Below are positions 1-13,500 of a DNA stretch of 64,000 bases, in pieces. The position numbers were made by a program, and so were the translations under genes. Positions within the stretch are counted from its first letter, which is position 1; each line of letters starts with the position of its first letter. This DNA comes from Aurelia coerulea (Eukaryota > Cnidaria > Scyphozoa > Semaeostomeae > Ulmaridae): positions 17,770,501 through 17,834,500 of the forward strand of contig CM076949.1 in NCBI GenBank assembly GCA_039566865.1, written 5' to 3'. The notes below the pieces were generated by a model. That model had not been told where the DNA came from. It searched no databases and saw only the letters and a list, made by a program, of their open reading frames with translations.

Positions 1-74
1 TCCACCACACCCACCAAATCTACCATTTTCAGAATTGGTGCCAATCAAACACATCCCAATGATTAGGTTCACAA

Positions 75-554
75 CATAGGGCTCAAATCTCCTAAAAAGG
101 TCGGTGTAAAATTCTGTTGCAGTTCTCTTTAAAATAAATGGCTTGAAAGGAACTTAGAGCTTTTTTGCTGTAAATCTGACATGGAAATTTATTGATATCT
201 TCATTAGTTTCAAAATGGCGGAATTTATTAAATTTATTGCTTTGGCATCATCAAATTTCTAAATTCTAAACAAGAAAAGCTACGGTTTTCTGCTTGCCAC
301 CTTATCGTAGACCTTCATAGACTATGGTTTTGTTGAAGGTTATATCATTTTTTCTCAATTGGTTTAGGATTTACGATGATTCAAATTTTTTTCATTAGTT
401 AAATTTTCACCATTTTGAAAAATAAGATATTACAAAATTTCCAAGACAGATTTATAGCAAATTATAAATTCCTTTTAAGCCATTCAATTCAAAGTAAAAT
501 GTCATCAAATTTTACACCAACCTTTTTAAAGACTTCCACAATTTGAGCCCTATG
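75..554. mobile_element. MITE with CATAGGGCTCAAAT inverted ends
   Basis: The left end reads CATAGGGCTCAAATCTCC and the right end, inverted, CATAGGGCTCAAATTGTG. Both continue into AAAAAGGT(C/T)GGTGTAAAAT, giving inverted ends of about 45 bp. A right-end fragment of the same family lies at 12590-12665. I saw no clear target duplication and no coding capacity. Confidence 0.7.
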
Positions 555-825
555 CTTATTTACGTTCACTACCACATGTCATATTTCTGTAAGCACTAAA
601 TAACAATATTTGAATAACAATATAGAAACTTTAGGAAGCTTCCTACGGCCCTGAGTTTTTTGAAAATGTCCTCAAGATGACAATCACGTGACCTGAAGCG
701 GGTGTAAACAACATTGCTGAAATTGCCTTCGTAGCAAATATTTGAAAAATCAAAGTTAGCGGAGTATCCGATCATTTGAAAACAAGAAAAAACCTTAGAA
801 TCTGGAAAGATGAGCTGATTTTAAG
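555..825. other. Unassigned intron or flank sequence
   Basis: AT-rich sequence between two MITEs. I found no exon-like reading frame with splice sites on either strand. Confidence 0.5.
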
Positions 826-1274
826 CCCAAGGGGGGTACTCAGGTTTATTTGGGATAGGGGTGCTCAGGCTGAGGTACAACGCATCAACCCAAAAAAATA
901 ATTTCTACCATGAAAATAGACCCAAAAAAATAACTTTTCCGACTTTACATACCCAAAAGTTATGAAGTGAGTATATACAAATCTGCAGAAAAGTGCCCTA
1001 AATTGATTAGATTTCTCATAATGTATTTGGCTATTTAAGTTTTTTGATTTCAGTAATGTTATTTGATTATAATTTTGTTTGTAAATTATATTTTTCCCAA
1101 GTTTTCTACTTTTTCTCATATTTGAGACCCAAAAAAGTAAGCCAGAATTTCAGGAACCCAAAAAAATAACTGAACAAATGATTGACCCAAAAAAATAGTC
1201 CTTGCCCAAATTTTGGACCCAAAAAAGTAACCTGAGCACCCCTATCCTTAATATATCAGAGTACCCCCTCTGGG
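826..1274. mobile_element. MITE with CCCAAGGGGGGTAC ends and 8-bp target duplication
   Basis: The ends are CCCAAGGGGGGTACTCAGG and, inverted, CCCAGAGGGGGTACTCTGA. The similarity extends through GGATAGGGGTGCTCAGG (about 42 bp). The flanks are ATTTTAAG on both sides (818-825 and 1275-1282). The interior carries repeated ACCCAAAAAAATAA-like units. A very diverged inverted relative lies near 35730-36065. An 8-bp duplication fits hAT-type transposition, but the family is uncertain. Confidence 0.8.
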
Positions 1275-1431
1275 ATTTTAAGAGCAGTGAAATGATCAAT
1301 GTTTTTTAGACACTTTTTTGAATCGTTAGAAATTTTTCTTGGTCATCCTGCAGAATGATAGGCCTTTTTGGAAGAGAGCAGAGAGATCATCTGATAACGC
1401 AAAACAAATATCAATGCTTTTATTTTCTTAC

Positions 1432-1523
1432 TTCATCCTCGCTGACAGAAACTGATACTTTACTGACAGTTTCACTCCCATCATCGTCTATTTCAAGAAA
1501 ATCTTCAACAGCTGGCACGATCC
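1432..1523 (-). CDS. ADAM exon 8: acidic late prodomain
   Basis: The 92-nt exon has acceptor TTTCTAG and donor GTAAGAAA. It encodes IVPAVEDFLEIDDDGSET then VSKVSVSVSEDE. The frame runs into a stop soon after the donor, which supports splicing there. It ends in phase 0. The following exon was not found in 1-1431 and is probably outside the window. Confidence 0.8.
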
Positions 1524-4500
1524 CTAGAAATGGAAAAGGCAAATACTAAACAGAACCAAACGGAACTTCAAATACAGTAGCCTGAAGAATTGAAATTATT
1601 TCGGGAGCCACGGGGAGGCTTCTTTGTCAAATATTGGGCAGGGATGTATCACTAGAATTTTCAAAATAGCATCTTTGGATAGACCCTTTTTCAAATGAAG
1701 CCATTGGCTAGACTTAATTCTTGATAGAAAGGGTCAAGATTTGTCGTTTTCTGAGTAAAAATTTGCCTTTAAAACGAAATTCACCAAACTTGCGGCTCCT
1801 AGAACCGAAATTTCAAAACTTTGGCCTTTCCTGGGACAAAAAGGCTAACAATTATACCATAATTTGGACTAAATTTGCCAATAGGAATGCCCTTGTTTAG
1901 ACCAGAAGCCGGAAAAATATACCTTTCAGGGCCACACATCCAACAGGGTACCTTTACCATGCAAGAACCCTCCTCCTTTTTTGGGATTCAAAACGCTCAT
2001 TCTTAATGGATTCCAAATGCTACTTGATTAATGATGTATGAGCACAGGCCATTTCATTCTTCGAGAGAATTTTCAAGGATATCATTATTTCATACTGGAT
2101 TAAATGGAAGTTAACCCTTTCATTCCCAAATTATGAAAAACTTGTCAAACAAATTATTTTTGTGTTTTTTAGCATATTTTTCCAGCGAATAGCTCATTTT
2201 CATGAAAAAACCGTACGACTTTTTACATTTTTTACCTCCTTAACTTTTTTCAATAAAAAACTCCTATTGGTTTTATTCAAATTCCCATTGTTGCCAAATG
2301 GCATGCAAATATTTGAGACAAATTTTATGGTACTGAGCAAGTCATAGTAAAAATTTGATTTAATCTGCTTCAACTAACTGGCTTCAGCTTTGGAATAAAC
2401 CTAAGAAATATATTTTTTAATTTTCACTCAATGTTTTCTCGATCATTATACAGTGACCATTTCAGTGAAGTGACAGCACAGAGATTCGGCTCTTTTTCAA
2501 TGCTCAATATTTGTTATGAAAAAGCTGCCAAACATCAAACAGTTGCCGCATTCTCATCTAACGATGGCTCATTTACAGTAACCCAAGGAGAAAAATCCAG
2601 ACCAAGCAAGCTAGTGAGTCGTGGAATATGTTGAAATATGTGTTGCCAAATGGCAACGGTGGGAATGAAAGGGTTAAAAACACACGACAATGCATGTATG
2701 ACATCAGAATTCTTGTGTCTTGATTAGTAAACTGAGAATCATCAAATTTGAAAAGCAATTCACTAGGACAATACCGATTGTTCTCTTGTCAAGATTGTCA
2801 TCATCTTTCTCGGCCTTGTACAATTTATGGGCACCATCCTAGGAAAGAGCGAAAAGAAAGATTAAAGGCAATCTGTCCCCTTTGATGAATGAAAATAAAA
2901 TCGATAAAGATCTCTATTGTATATTCCAGAAGTTGGTGTTAATTCGCTTTATCCAAAGAAATCAGGGTCATAGAGACTCAGTGAAGCATGAATTTAGCTG
3001 CAGCGTAAATAAGGTAAATAAAGCAGTAACCAATGTCAGAACAATAGGGGACAGATTGCTTTGAACAGGAGAGCAAGGTGAGATTAAAGGTCTATTGTCA
3101 ACCACAATCTTCAGTGCACCAAATGCAAAGCAAGACATAGAAACGACTTTCATATAGTTACCAAAGTCCACTTTCAGACCACAAGGGATCGTGGTTAGCA
3201 TGGGTCCGATCAAACGAAGCTAGCATTGCACTGAACATTTTTAATTGCGATGCAAAATCATGGAAACATTTGATGGAAAAAAATATTTAGTAAATCAGGT
3301 CCCTCAACAACGTGGTCAAACGGTGCCAACATTTCACTGATCGTCAACGATGAACTATGTTCTGTGAAGTCTTCGCACCGTTTAATAGGGGATTTAATAG
3401 GGGATTTAGGGAAGTCGAGATTTAAAGATAAAAATTCTAGCAATCAAAACGCCCGCTCTGGTCGCTGAATTGCTCCCATTTTTCTCTTCATTCTACTTAA
3501 AAACAAATAAAAAAAAACCCTCGACGAGGTTCTCGGCCCTTTTTCCCTGAGACAACAAGCGTGAAGTTGGCAGACAAATAAACAGCTGTTCAATAGGATT
3601 AATAAAGTTTTAGACATCTGGGTGCATTCAGTCAAATTAAGATAAGCAGAAAGAGCACACAATTATACTTGGATGCGCTGAAGTTTTCAAATCTGCTCTT
3701 CAAAACATAAAATATTTTTTTCTACGCAAATATAAGAAAGAGTTTCCAAAGATATTGTCCCAGTACTGAGTAATCTAAGAGTTGAACCCATTAGAAAATC
3801 GTTCCGGAGGTCCGGTGGAATTCCACCGGAAAGCCGGTCCGGTGGCGGAATTCAACTGGTATAACAGCGGTCACAACGGGTCCACCGGAATTCCGCCGGG
3901 ACTTCAATTGAGTATCAGTGGAATTCCGCCGGAACATTTTGGTGAATCGGAATCCGGTGGAATACCGGTGGATCATAAAATCCAAAAACATTGAAATGAA
4001 AAAGAAAATTCCAAAAACATATCATACAACTTTATTTTAGTAAAATGGATTATTTTCAGTGTTTCTCGCACTCTTGTGGTACTCCTGTGGTGTTACCAAG
4101 GTACTACTAGGTAAATACATTGAAAAGGACAAGAAAATATTCCACAACAAAGTTTTTTTGAATCGCTTTACGTTTGTCCACAAAGGCGGTAGATCACCAT
4201 GAATGATATAGGAACTCGTACAGAACTCGGAAGAAACCTTCAAGTAACTTTCAGCGGCAGCATTCAAGGCTGGAGAGATTCTCACAGGAAGGTGCGAGCC
4301 CCTATTATTATAGATTACAAAGAGTGAAAGGAATATATTCTCACAGGAGCGTTTAAAGGTGCGATCCCCTTTTATTACATATCACAGAGAGAGTGAAAGG
4401 AATATATCTTTATGTTTTACATAAGAAAAGGCGTTTTCCCCATGCGCAAAGAAAACTGCCTTCATTGGCTGGATTTGAAATGTGGCGGTAACAGATAAAT

Positions 4501-7500
4501 TTTGTTGTTGTGATTTTAACTTGAGGCGGTTGAGCCACACGATGGAGTTGGTGTTTGGAAAAAGGTCAGAAATTATGGAGAACTAATTTCAAGGCACATT
4601 TGCTTTAGTGGAATGTCTAAGCCTAGCTTGTGATCCTGAAGTGTGCAGAGGAAAACTAAGATACATCAAAACATAGTAACATAAGGAAAGCAAGACAAGA
4701 GCGTCATTCGGTAAGTCTGACATGTGTTTCAAAAAGCTATGTTGAGGCTTAAATTTGTATAAACAACAAGCGCTAGCAGAGGACATATGAGTAGGCCCTA
4801 ATTTCTGGTTCACCCCAAAGATGAGAAGCAAGCAAGGTTTCATAACTCCAACGCTCGTCATAGAGGAAGAGTCCATTTCTGGCGACCAAGCAATTTGAGC
4901 AATTTGATTTTTAGCAACCAATTGAACTTAATTCGGCCGCACTGTAGTGCAGGTGCAATTTTGCTCATCGGTTTTTAGCCCCAAGCGCTGGGATAGCAGA
5001 AACAGTGACGCTAACAAATCGAATGAGATTTCGGTAGGGCTCGAACATCGTGCTTATCCATTCCAGGGATTGATAGGGTTTTTTCTTGCGTCCCTTCCTT
5101 CCTTCCTTCCTTCCTGAAATTTCCAGGGTTTTTCTTGCCTCTTCCTGGATTTTTCAGGCCTCCCTGCCTATCATTTGTCAAAGCGGTAACGCCTTTCCAG
5201 GGTTTTCGTGGGTCAAAAGGCAATACTTGATAAAAGATGTCCACAGCTCATGTTGCTCTTTCTTTTGATGAGACTCTGTCTATTTTTGTAAGTCTAACAT
5301 TGGATGCACGAGGTATGCGTTTTCCATCTTTTATTCATTGTGGCTTCCGCAAAAAATGAGTCGGGCTCTTTGTCATAATGAAGTTTGGGAGAGAAACCCA
5401 ATTTGGCTATAATCTTAACAAACTTACTGGAAAAATTCCTCCAGGATTTTGCCAGGAATTTGGTGGAATTCCGCAGGAATACTGCCGGAGTTCGGACGGC
5501 GTACCAACGGAAATACGGCGGGTTTCTGGTGGAATTCCACCGGAATTCTTTCAGATTCCCGGGAAAATCCCAGATGAACTCCGGTATTTTGCCAGGAATT
5601 TGGTGGAATTCCGCAGGAATACTGCCGGAGTTTGGACGGCATAACAACGGAAATACGCCGGGCATCTGGTGGAATTCTACCGGAATTCTTTCAGATTCCC
5701 GGGAAAATCCCAGATGTATTCCGGCATTTTTCCGTAAAATTTCCGGATTGATACCGCTAAAATACCGGCGGAATTCCGCTCAAATTGTGCCAGATTAAGC
5801 CGGACTTTGACCGGTATTTTGGTGGAAAATTTCGGCTCGTTTGTACATATTTACCGGAGGAATTTTGCCGGGATTCCACCGGGAAGCTGGTGGACTTCCG
5901 CTGGGATTCCGGCGGAATTTAAAATTTTTCCCGGCGGAATTCACAGGAATACCGGCGGAAAACCCGGCGGAATTCCGCTGTTTTTTTCTAGTGGGCTTTT
6001 ATGCGGGTTTCTACTGATAAGAAACCGTTTATAAGAAGCTCAGCTCTAAGATCACCAAAATATTTAGAACCTCCAGTACTGGGAAAATATAAGTTATCAA
6101 GTGTATAAATGCGCAAAAATTTAGTAGAGTTTCAGAGTTGTAGAGTAACAACAAGAAATGTAATCTTTCGTATTGTCTCAATCCTGTTATAATTCGCTCT
6201 GTCTACATGGCATTGAGCACTGTTTGAACAAGTAAAGACGCATACAACTTTTTGTAAGTTAAGAAGCTATATATTTTGATGCAATAAATGCTCAGCATGA
6301 TATTATCTTATTATTTCACTTATTTCATGTTTCATGTTTCATGTTTCAAGCAACTCGTAAGAAATACTTAGTACTCAAAATTTGGTCATTTTAAGAAGCT
6401 TTTAGCACTGGCCCAAATTCGCCAGAACTAAGCTTCCTTCTTATATTGTTTGATTGGTAGCGAGAAAAATGAAATGAAATAGAAATATGCTATTCTGCTA
6501 TTACTGTACTTTTGCTTTGGATATTGAAGGAGGGTAGGATGGCATACACAGATAAGACAACTTGAAGTACAGAAAACAACATCACAAGTGATATATAGAT
6601 TCCACCTTCCTATCTGTCCTCTTATGGAAAATTTTTTTTAAAATAACAAAAAGCAGGGATAAAACAGCATGTTTTGAGAATATGCGACTTGTTCCTAGCT
6701 AGAAGGTTAATGCCTTATTGACTCTTGATTGTCTGTTTTGCCATATTTGACATATTTCACCCATCACGTTAAAAAGAAAGGTTCAGGATTTGTGTTGAAA
6801 TAAATGATGATCGATTCGTTGCAATAATATATCACGGGCTGTAGGAAAGTATGAATCAAAAAATAGATTAACATTTGATACATCGAGAGAGTCATCATAT
6901 ATGTTTTGTTTCTGTCGCTACCTCTTGTGTGAAGGCACCATTTTAATCACCACGCGAGGCAGATTGGCGTGACCTAGAACCACTATGCCACTCAAGTGTG
7001 GTGAAGTGAGATATGTCACGTCAATCTGCCACGCGTAGCGCTTTCGCAGGAGAAGTAAATACACTACAGAAAGAAAACACAAACTATGACTATTTGGATG
7101 TTATTTATTTTTGATTCAGAATTTAATATAGACCGTGCAAAATCTAATTTTAAATATCAAAAGAATCATTTAAATTGACTCACTATCTGAAAAAAGTAAT
7201 AACAAGGAAGTTTATAGATGATTTTTGAAATTTTTTAAAATAAGAACAAGGGCAGGAAGTTAAATTAGCTTAATTTTAGGCGTCCTGACCTAGGCCATAT
7301 AAGGTGGATCTTTGATGGGACGTATTGGTGCATTTAGTGGGAACTATACCGTGTACGCCAAAAGGTAAATAGCTTATTCCACCGCAATTAGGAAGGAATA
7401 GTTTCTCAAAAACAGGCATTTGGCCCTGATTTTTTGTTATAAAACTACCGGGTAGTCATAAAACATTAACGCGTTTTACTATGGAATAAGATATTCAAAA

Positions 7501-10500
7501 CTAAAATGTTAATCTACCAGTGAAAGGCTAATTTGGATGTGTCAATTATGTTTGGTCAACTCATTCATCAGTTAGACCCGGAAATTTAGAAAATGCTAGC
7601 GAGAGGATAGTATTGGAACGAGAATTCCATGTTTTGCCATTGGAATTCAAATCTAAAACAATTTTCAGTTTTAGCAAAAGAATTTAAATTTCATTGGCAT
7701 ATAAGTCATGGACCAGAATCGAATGTGGAATTTTGTCTCTTTTCCAGAATTTTCCTAATTACTAAGTCTAAAAGATGAATGATTATTGCCACTCAAATTG
7801 ATCGCATCAAATTTAGCCTTTGACTGATAGATTGACATTTCAGTTTTGAATATTGCCCTCACACTTTTTAGTTCACAGCCCAGCAAACGTGTCAACTTAT
7901 TTTTTGGCTCGCCCGGTATTTCGAAAGCGACCTGATGCATCTTAAAAGTTTGTTAGATAATTCACTTTTCAGTGGGCTGCTAGAGAACTTTTTACCACAA
8001 GAGAAACCAGTGATAAAGAATGTCTGTCATTACCTGTTTTGTCGCAATTGGCTCGATGTTATAAGTTGTATCACCATCTTCGATGATGCCTCTGAAATGT
8101 AAAGACATTCGATCAAGAAGTTTGGTGACAAACAATTTGATTATTAAAAACTGAATATAAAAATTCTGCAGACATTAGATGTTCATTGCAGGGCGCTTTA
8201 TCTAATGGGAACATAGCATAGCTTTTGACTCATCCAGCAGGCTAACAACTGTGCGGGGCAGCCAATATACAATTGGGTCATATCGGGGGTATCATATCGC
8301 CTGAAAAAATTCTGTTAAACTAACTCCGGAGTTTAGATGACAGTTCGATACCCAATACCAAAATGCAACTAAGCTTTCGAGACCACTTGTTTTTCACTGC
8401 AAAGTAACTAAACCACTTTTGTTTTACCCAACAACAGAGCATGGCAGGAACTTTTATCAAAAATACACCCCAACTAAAAATATCTTCAGTAAAAGTAGGT
8501 AGGCTCCATTACCAGAATTTCATTGCTGGAAACTATTCAAAAACTGGCACAAATCCCCATATGATTTGCTTACGCAACCAAGGATCAACTGTTTCGATGG
8601 TTTTGTAAAGCTTTGTCAGTTGTTTCGATCTCGGGCTTGAACTGCCTTCACAAAGCGTCATCAACAGTCATGTACTCTAAAGTTGACGTAACAAAACACT
8701 TCTTTATTACACCACACCATTAAATCAAAACATCACTACACTATCATTATTTCTGGGAAAGATAAAGGATACCAGAAGTAATTATGAAGCTGCAATTTGA
8801 TTCATATTTCAGATATAATATACTCATTTTGAAAGAAAAACACAACAATCACATCATCGGGTAGCCCAAATCAAAACATCACTACACTATCATTATTTCT
8901 GGGAAAGATAAAGGATACCAGAAGTAATTATGAAGCTGCAATTTGATTCATATCTCAGATATAATATACTCATTTTGAAAGAAAAACACAACAATCACAT
9001 CATCGGGTAGCCCAAATCAAAACATCACTACACTATCATTATTTCTGGGAAAGATAAAGGATACCAGAAGTAAATATGAAACTGCAATTTGATTCATATC
9101 TCAGATATAATATACTCATTTTGAAAGAAAAACGCAACAATCACATCATCGGGTAGCCCAAATCAAAACATCACTACACTATCATTATTTCTGGGAATAA
9201 TAAAGGATACCAGAAGAAATTATGAAGCTGCAATTTGATTCATATTTCAGATATAATATACTCATTTTGAAAGAAAAACACAACAATCACATCATCGGGT
9301 AGCCCAAATCAAAACATCACTACAATATCATTATTTCTGGGAAAGATAAAGGATACCAGAAGTAAATATGAAGCTGCAATTTGATTCATATCTCAGATAT
9401 AATATACTCATTTTGAAAGAAAAACGCAACAATCACATCATCGGGTAGCCCAAATCAAAACATCACTACACTATCATTATTTCTGGAAATAATAAAGGAT
9501 ACCAGAAGAAATTATGAAGCTGCAATTTGATTCATATTTCAGATATAATATACTCATTTTGAAAGAAAAACACAACAATCACATCATCGGGTAGCCCAAA
9601 TCAAAACATCACTACAATATCATTATTTCTGAGAAAGATAAAGGATACCAGAAGTAATTATGAAGCTGCAATTTGATTCATATCTCAGATATAATATACT
9701 CATTTTGAAAGAAAAACACAACAATCACATCATCGGGTAGCCCAAAATAACTTCACGAGCCAGATCACAACTAGATCTCTGGAATTGGAAGCTATTGACA
9801 AACTAGACTTATTACATGAGTCCTTGTTTTCGCTCCATTACCCCCCCCCCCCACAATACCCATTCCACTTAAACGAATCCTCAAAGTCTCAAAACAATGT
9901 ATGGGTGATTATGAGTCTAAGTTTTAGCGGAATGACTATAACAGTAAAAAATAATTCAATTCAATGTAGCAAAAACTTAGACCAATATCATCAGTCTATT
10001 GACAAACCTTGTTTCACCGCTTATTCAAAAGGCTGGGTTTTCTTTTGAGATGATGCTTGGTCATTTTAAGGAATGATTACCGTCCAAAATGCAAGATGGA
10101 AAGAAAATTTTGAACATTTCTCATTTAGAAAGAGTAAATCGTCACCTTATTCTGGTCAACATTTTGTAAAAATTTCAAAGAGAAACATAGTGTTTGCAAA
10201 ATAACCGATCGTGCTCCTTGTTCTAATTTCGTGCTCCTTTGTAAATATCAGACTTTCCAAGTCTTTAAAAGCATTGACTGGACAGGACTGGAAAGCCGGA
10301 GAAATGAGGGAAAACTACCATATTTTTGAAACTGGTTTTAAAAGGATAGTTATAGCTTAAACTGACCAAGCAACACATCAAAAGATAGCGAAGCCTTTCA
10401 GCTACATGCTGATGCCTTGTTTGTGTTCACAGTATTTGCTTTCAAGAATCTAAGCATGATCTAGCTCTTAAAGTTATTTCTGGATCACCCAGTATTGTGC

Positions 10501-13500
10501 AGAAATACACTGCAGGAATGGACACGTCGTCACCTTAGTTCCCACAAGAAAAGGCACTTGCAATTCAAAGTTCTTACCTTATTCCATTGCATGTATTGAG
10601 TAGAACATGTGACTCCTTCTTGGTAGTTATTTTTCCATCGTAATAGCAACTGTCAGGGGAATACTAAAAAGAAAAATTGAAAGAAAGAGATCATTTTTAT
10701 TATTGGAGAATACTATCCTGTCCTTGCTTCTGAATAGCTGAAAACAAATGCAATGTGACAGGCAGACACAAGGTCCCTCAACGCCCTCCTTTTGAAATAT
10801 TTGATTGTTCAAATCACACTAGCCCAATTCGCATAAGAACGTGATTAGGGAAGAGACATGACTTTCCACTGGAAGACGTTTAGCTTCTTTGTGGTAAGCA
10901 ATGATATACGGAATATATTCTAACTCTGAAGCTAAATTTTAGTGGCACTCATCTCCTTCGTCCTTGAAATCCCTCATGACAATTTGCAGTTCGGTATCCA
11001 TTGAGAAAAGTTTTGAAAGCATAAGCGCACGGGAAGATAAAATCTCGATGGCTGCCCCAGCGGCGTGGCCACGGGGTGGTATGAGGGGGGGCAATTGCCC
11101 CCCCACTCTTTTCGAAAGATGGTCCTCGAGATTCCTCTAAAACCGAAGAGAAAACAACTGGGTATAGGTTGGGGAAGAATTTTCCGAAAAATGTCCAATC
11201 TTGGCACTGGCAAGCATGATATTGGGAGATGCATTCTAAGCCAAAGTACAGGACCTTTCTTCAAAATTTTCCTCGTGCTCTGATTCATAGGATAACTGTT
11301 GCAAAACGATCAAGGTTTCCTTGTCGCTAAAGGCAAGCATGCTATTGGGAGATGCATTCTAAGCCAAAGTAAAGGGCGTGGCCCCAAAAATTTTCCTGGG
11401 GGACTTCGCCCCCAGACCCCCTCCTTATAATACCCCCCACTTAATTTACCCTGGCCATGCCGCTAGGCTGCCCAAAAAAATCTATTTTTATCAACATTTT
11501 CCCAGAGATAAGGTCATTTTTTTGCCGAGAAATGGCAGATTAATTTACAAATATCTCAAGGTTGCGGCTCCCGCCCCCTCAACTCCTTAGCTCGTACGAT
11601 AATACTGAACAGAGTCATCTTGAAAGGACGGTGGTACTTTAGAATAACTTGATAAGTTTCATTTGAAGTAAAAACATATGCTAAACCAGAAACACCGAGT
11701 GTCTCTCTCTGCAGGCATCAGGAATTCTTAGTCATATACCTGCTCTATGTTGGCATTCCCATCGTCATCAAATGTCCTCAGCAAAATCTTCTTTGGATGT
11801 ATTCCCCTGTGTATGAAATGATATGAAGAGTAATGACAAAGCAAATGGGACGTGACAGAGTCACAGAGATGAGATATTTTTTGAGATATTGGGAACTGCT
11901 TGGGTGCAAACAAAGCTATCACATAGAGAAACTTTAACATAAATTGTTCCATTGGATAATTTGCTTTATCACTTTTTCGATCTGACATACAGTATGAAAG
12001 ATCTGAAAGAGATTTAGGTATTACATCGTTCTTACTTCTGTCCTTTATTGTTTTAGTTGCGATGTTTAAGCATGGGTAGCTAGACACTTTGGAGCAGTGC
12101 TGCAACTAAATAGCTGATGAATAATTTATATAGTTATACGGAGGACGTAACAAAACTGCTAGCTCCACCATAGTAGTTAATAATTATTTCCTTCGCAAAA
12201 GAACATGGGAATCAAGCACAACTGTGGCGTCTAACTGCCCATGCTTTAAGTAGTTTTCTGTTTTATCTCTACGTTAATGCCCTCGGGGAAGATACAGCCT
12301 TTTGCTCCCCGGGGTTTATCGTCCTGGTAGTATTTTGGACCAATTCTTCTATGTAGTGTAGGTCGTAATAGGTATTGTAACATTTCATTGGATTATATAT
12401 AAAAAAAGACTATTATTTCTTGACGATATGACGCTGAAAGGGTATAGAAACAATTTCTCAAGAAATATCAGGTTGTAAGACCACAATGAATGTGTTTCTG
12501 AATGGCTCTCGCTTCAGCATTTGAGACTTCGTTCTTTAAGTGCCAAGTATAAGTACCGTTTACAGCTAAGTACCAGAAATTTCCTTTCCAGCCATTCAAT
12601 TCAAAAAAAATGTCTTAGAATTTTACCCCCAACTTTTGTTTGATTTGACGGATTTGAGCCCTATGCTGGAAATGCGTTTCATATAATGCATGGAATAGTG
12701 ATAGATGAAAATGACAATATTGCTTCTTTGCTACGAAGACTGTAAGAAAGAGGCATTTACTTACTTAGTTCTTTTAACATTCAGTACCATCTCGCCATCA
12801 TTTGTCTCAAAGCTGAAAGTTGCCTCGTCGACGTGATCTTTTCCTTAAAATCGAATATTTCATATTTACAATTTGCTCGACTCGACAACTAAAGATTGAC
12901 AGTAACTTTAATGGAATTATCTGTGACTCACGAAAGCATTTATATCTTCGTGGCAAAGGAATCACCTGAAGAAAGATGTAAACCGACATGAAACTAGGGG
13001 CGATATGAACTCTACAGCCATGAACATTTGAGAAAATGGACTTCTGTTTACATGAGACCTGATAGTGACCTGATTTGTTGGGGATACTAATCGACAAAGT
13101 TCAAAGCAACGGTTATCCCCAAAAAGGAAACCTGCGATCATGCGCAGAAAGCATGCTTGGTTTCGTGGAGAGAATGTGGGCGGATAATCCAGCCACAATC
13201 CAAACAAGAATTAGCAGAGAAACAAAGAGATTCCTGTTGATCTGCTTTGAACTTTACCAGCATAACAAAAGGCTCAGACAAAAGGGGCAGTCCTCGGTAT
13301 CATCAACAATGATATCAAATTGTTGAAAAAGGTCATGCAGCTTTCGCGTGCCTTGGCGAAGATATTTGAGAAAGAAAACAAAGGCAATTTGGTTTCCAAA
13401 TCACCCCAATATATGAGAAAAATATGTTTACATAATATTTTCATCCCGGTGTAATATGCGTCTATGCAGAGACCCATGCTATGCAGAATCACACACCACA

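Noticed and set aside
1..1431. Search for the next ADAM exon (prodomain end or metalloprotease start)
   Set aside because: No phase-0 acceptor followed by prodomain- or protease-like codons was found on the minus strand; the stretch is mostly two MITEs.
5011..5060. tRNA-like T-loop word (GTTCGAGCCC on the minus strand)
   Set aside because: No acceptor stem or anticodon arm could be drawn around it.
5294..5798. Overlapping frames of 123 and 137 codons on opposite strands
   Set aside because: Both come from the self-complementary CCGGAATTCC repeat words and have repeat-driven composition.
8722..9743. Possible CRISPR-like or gene-cluster repeat
   Set aside because: The units are contiguous 146-bp copies with no unique spacers, in a eukaryotic intron; this is a satellite.
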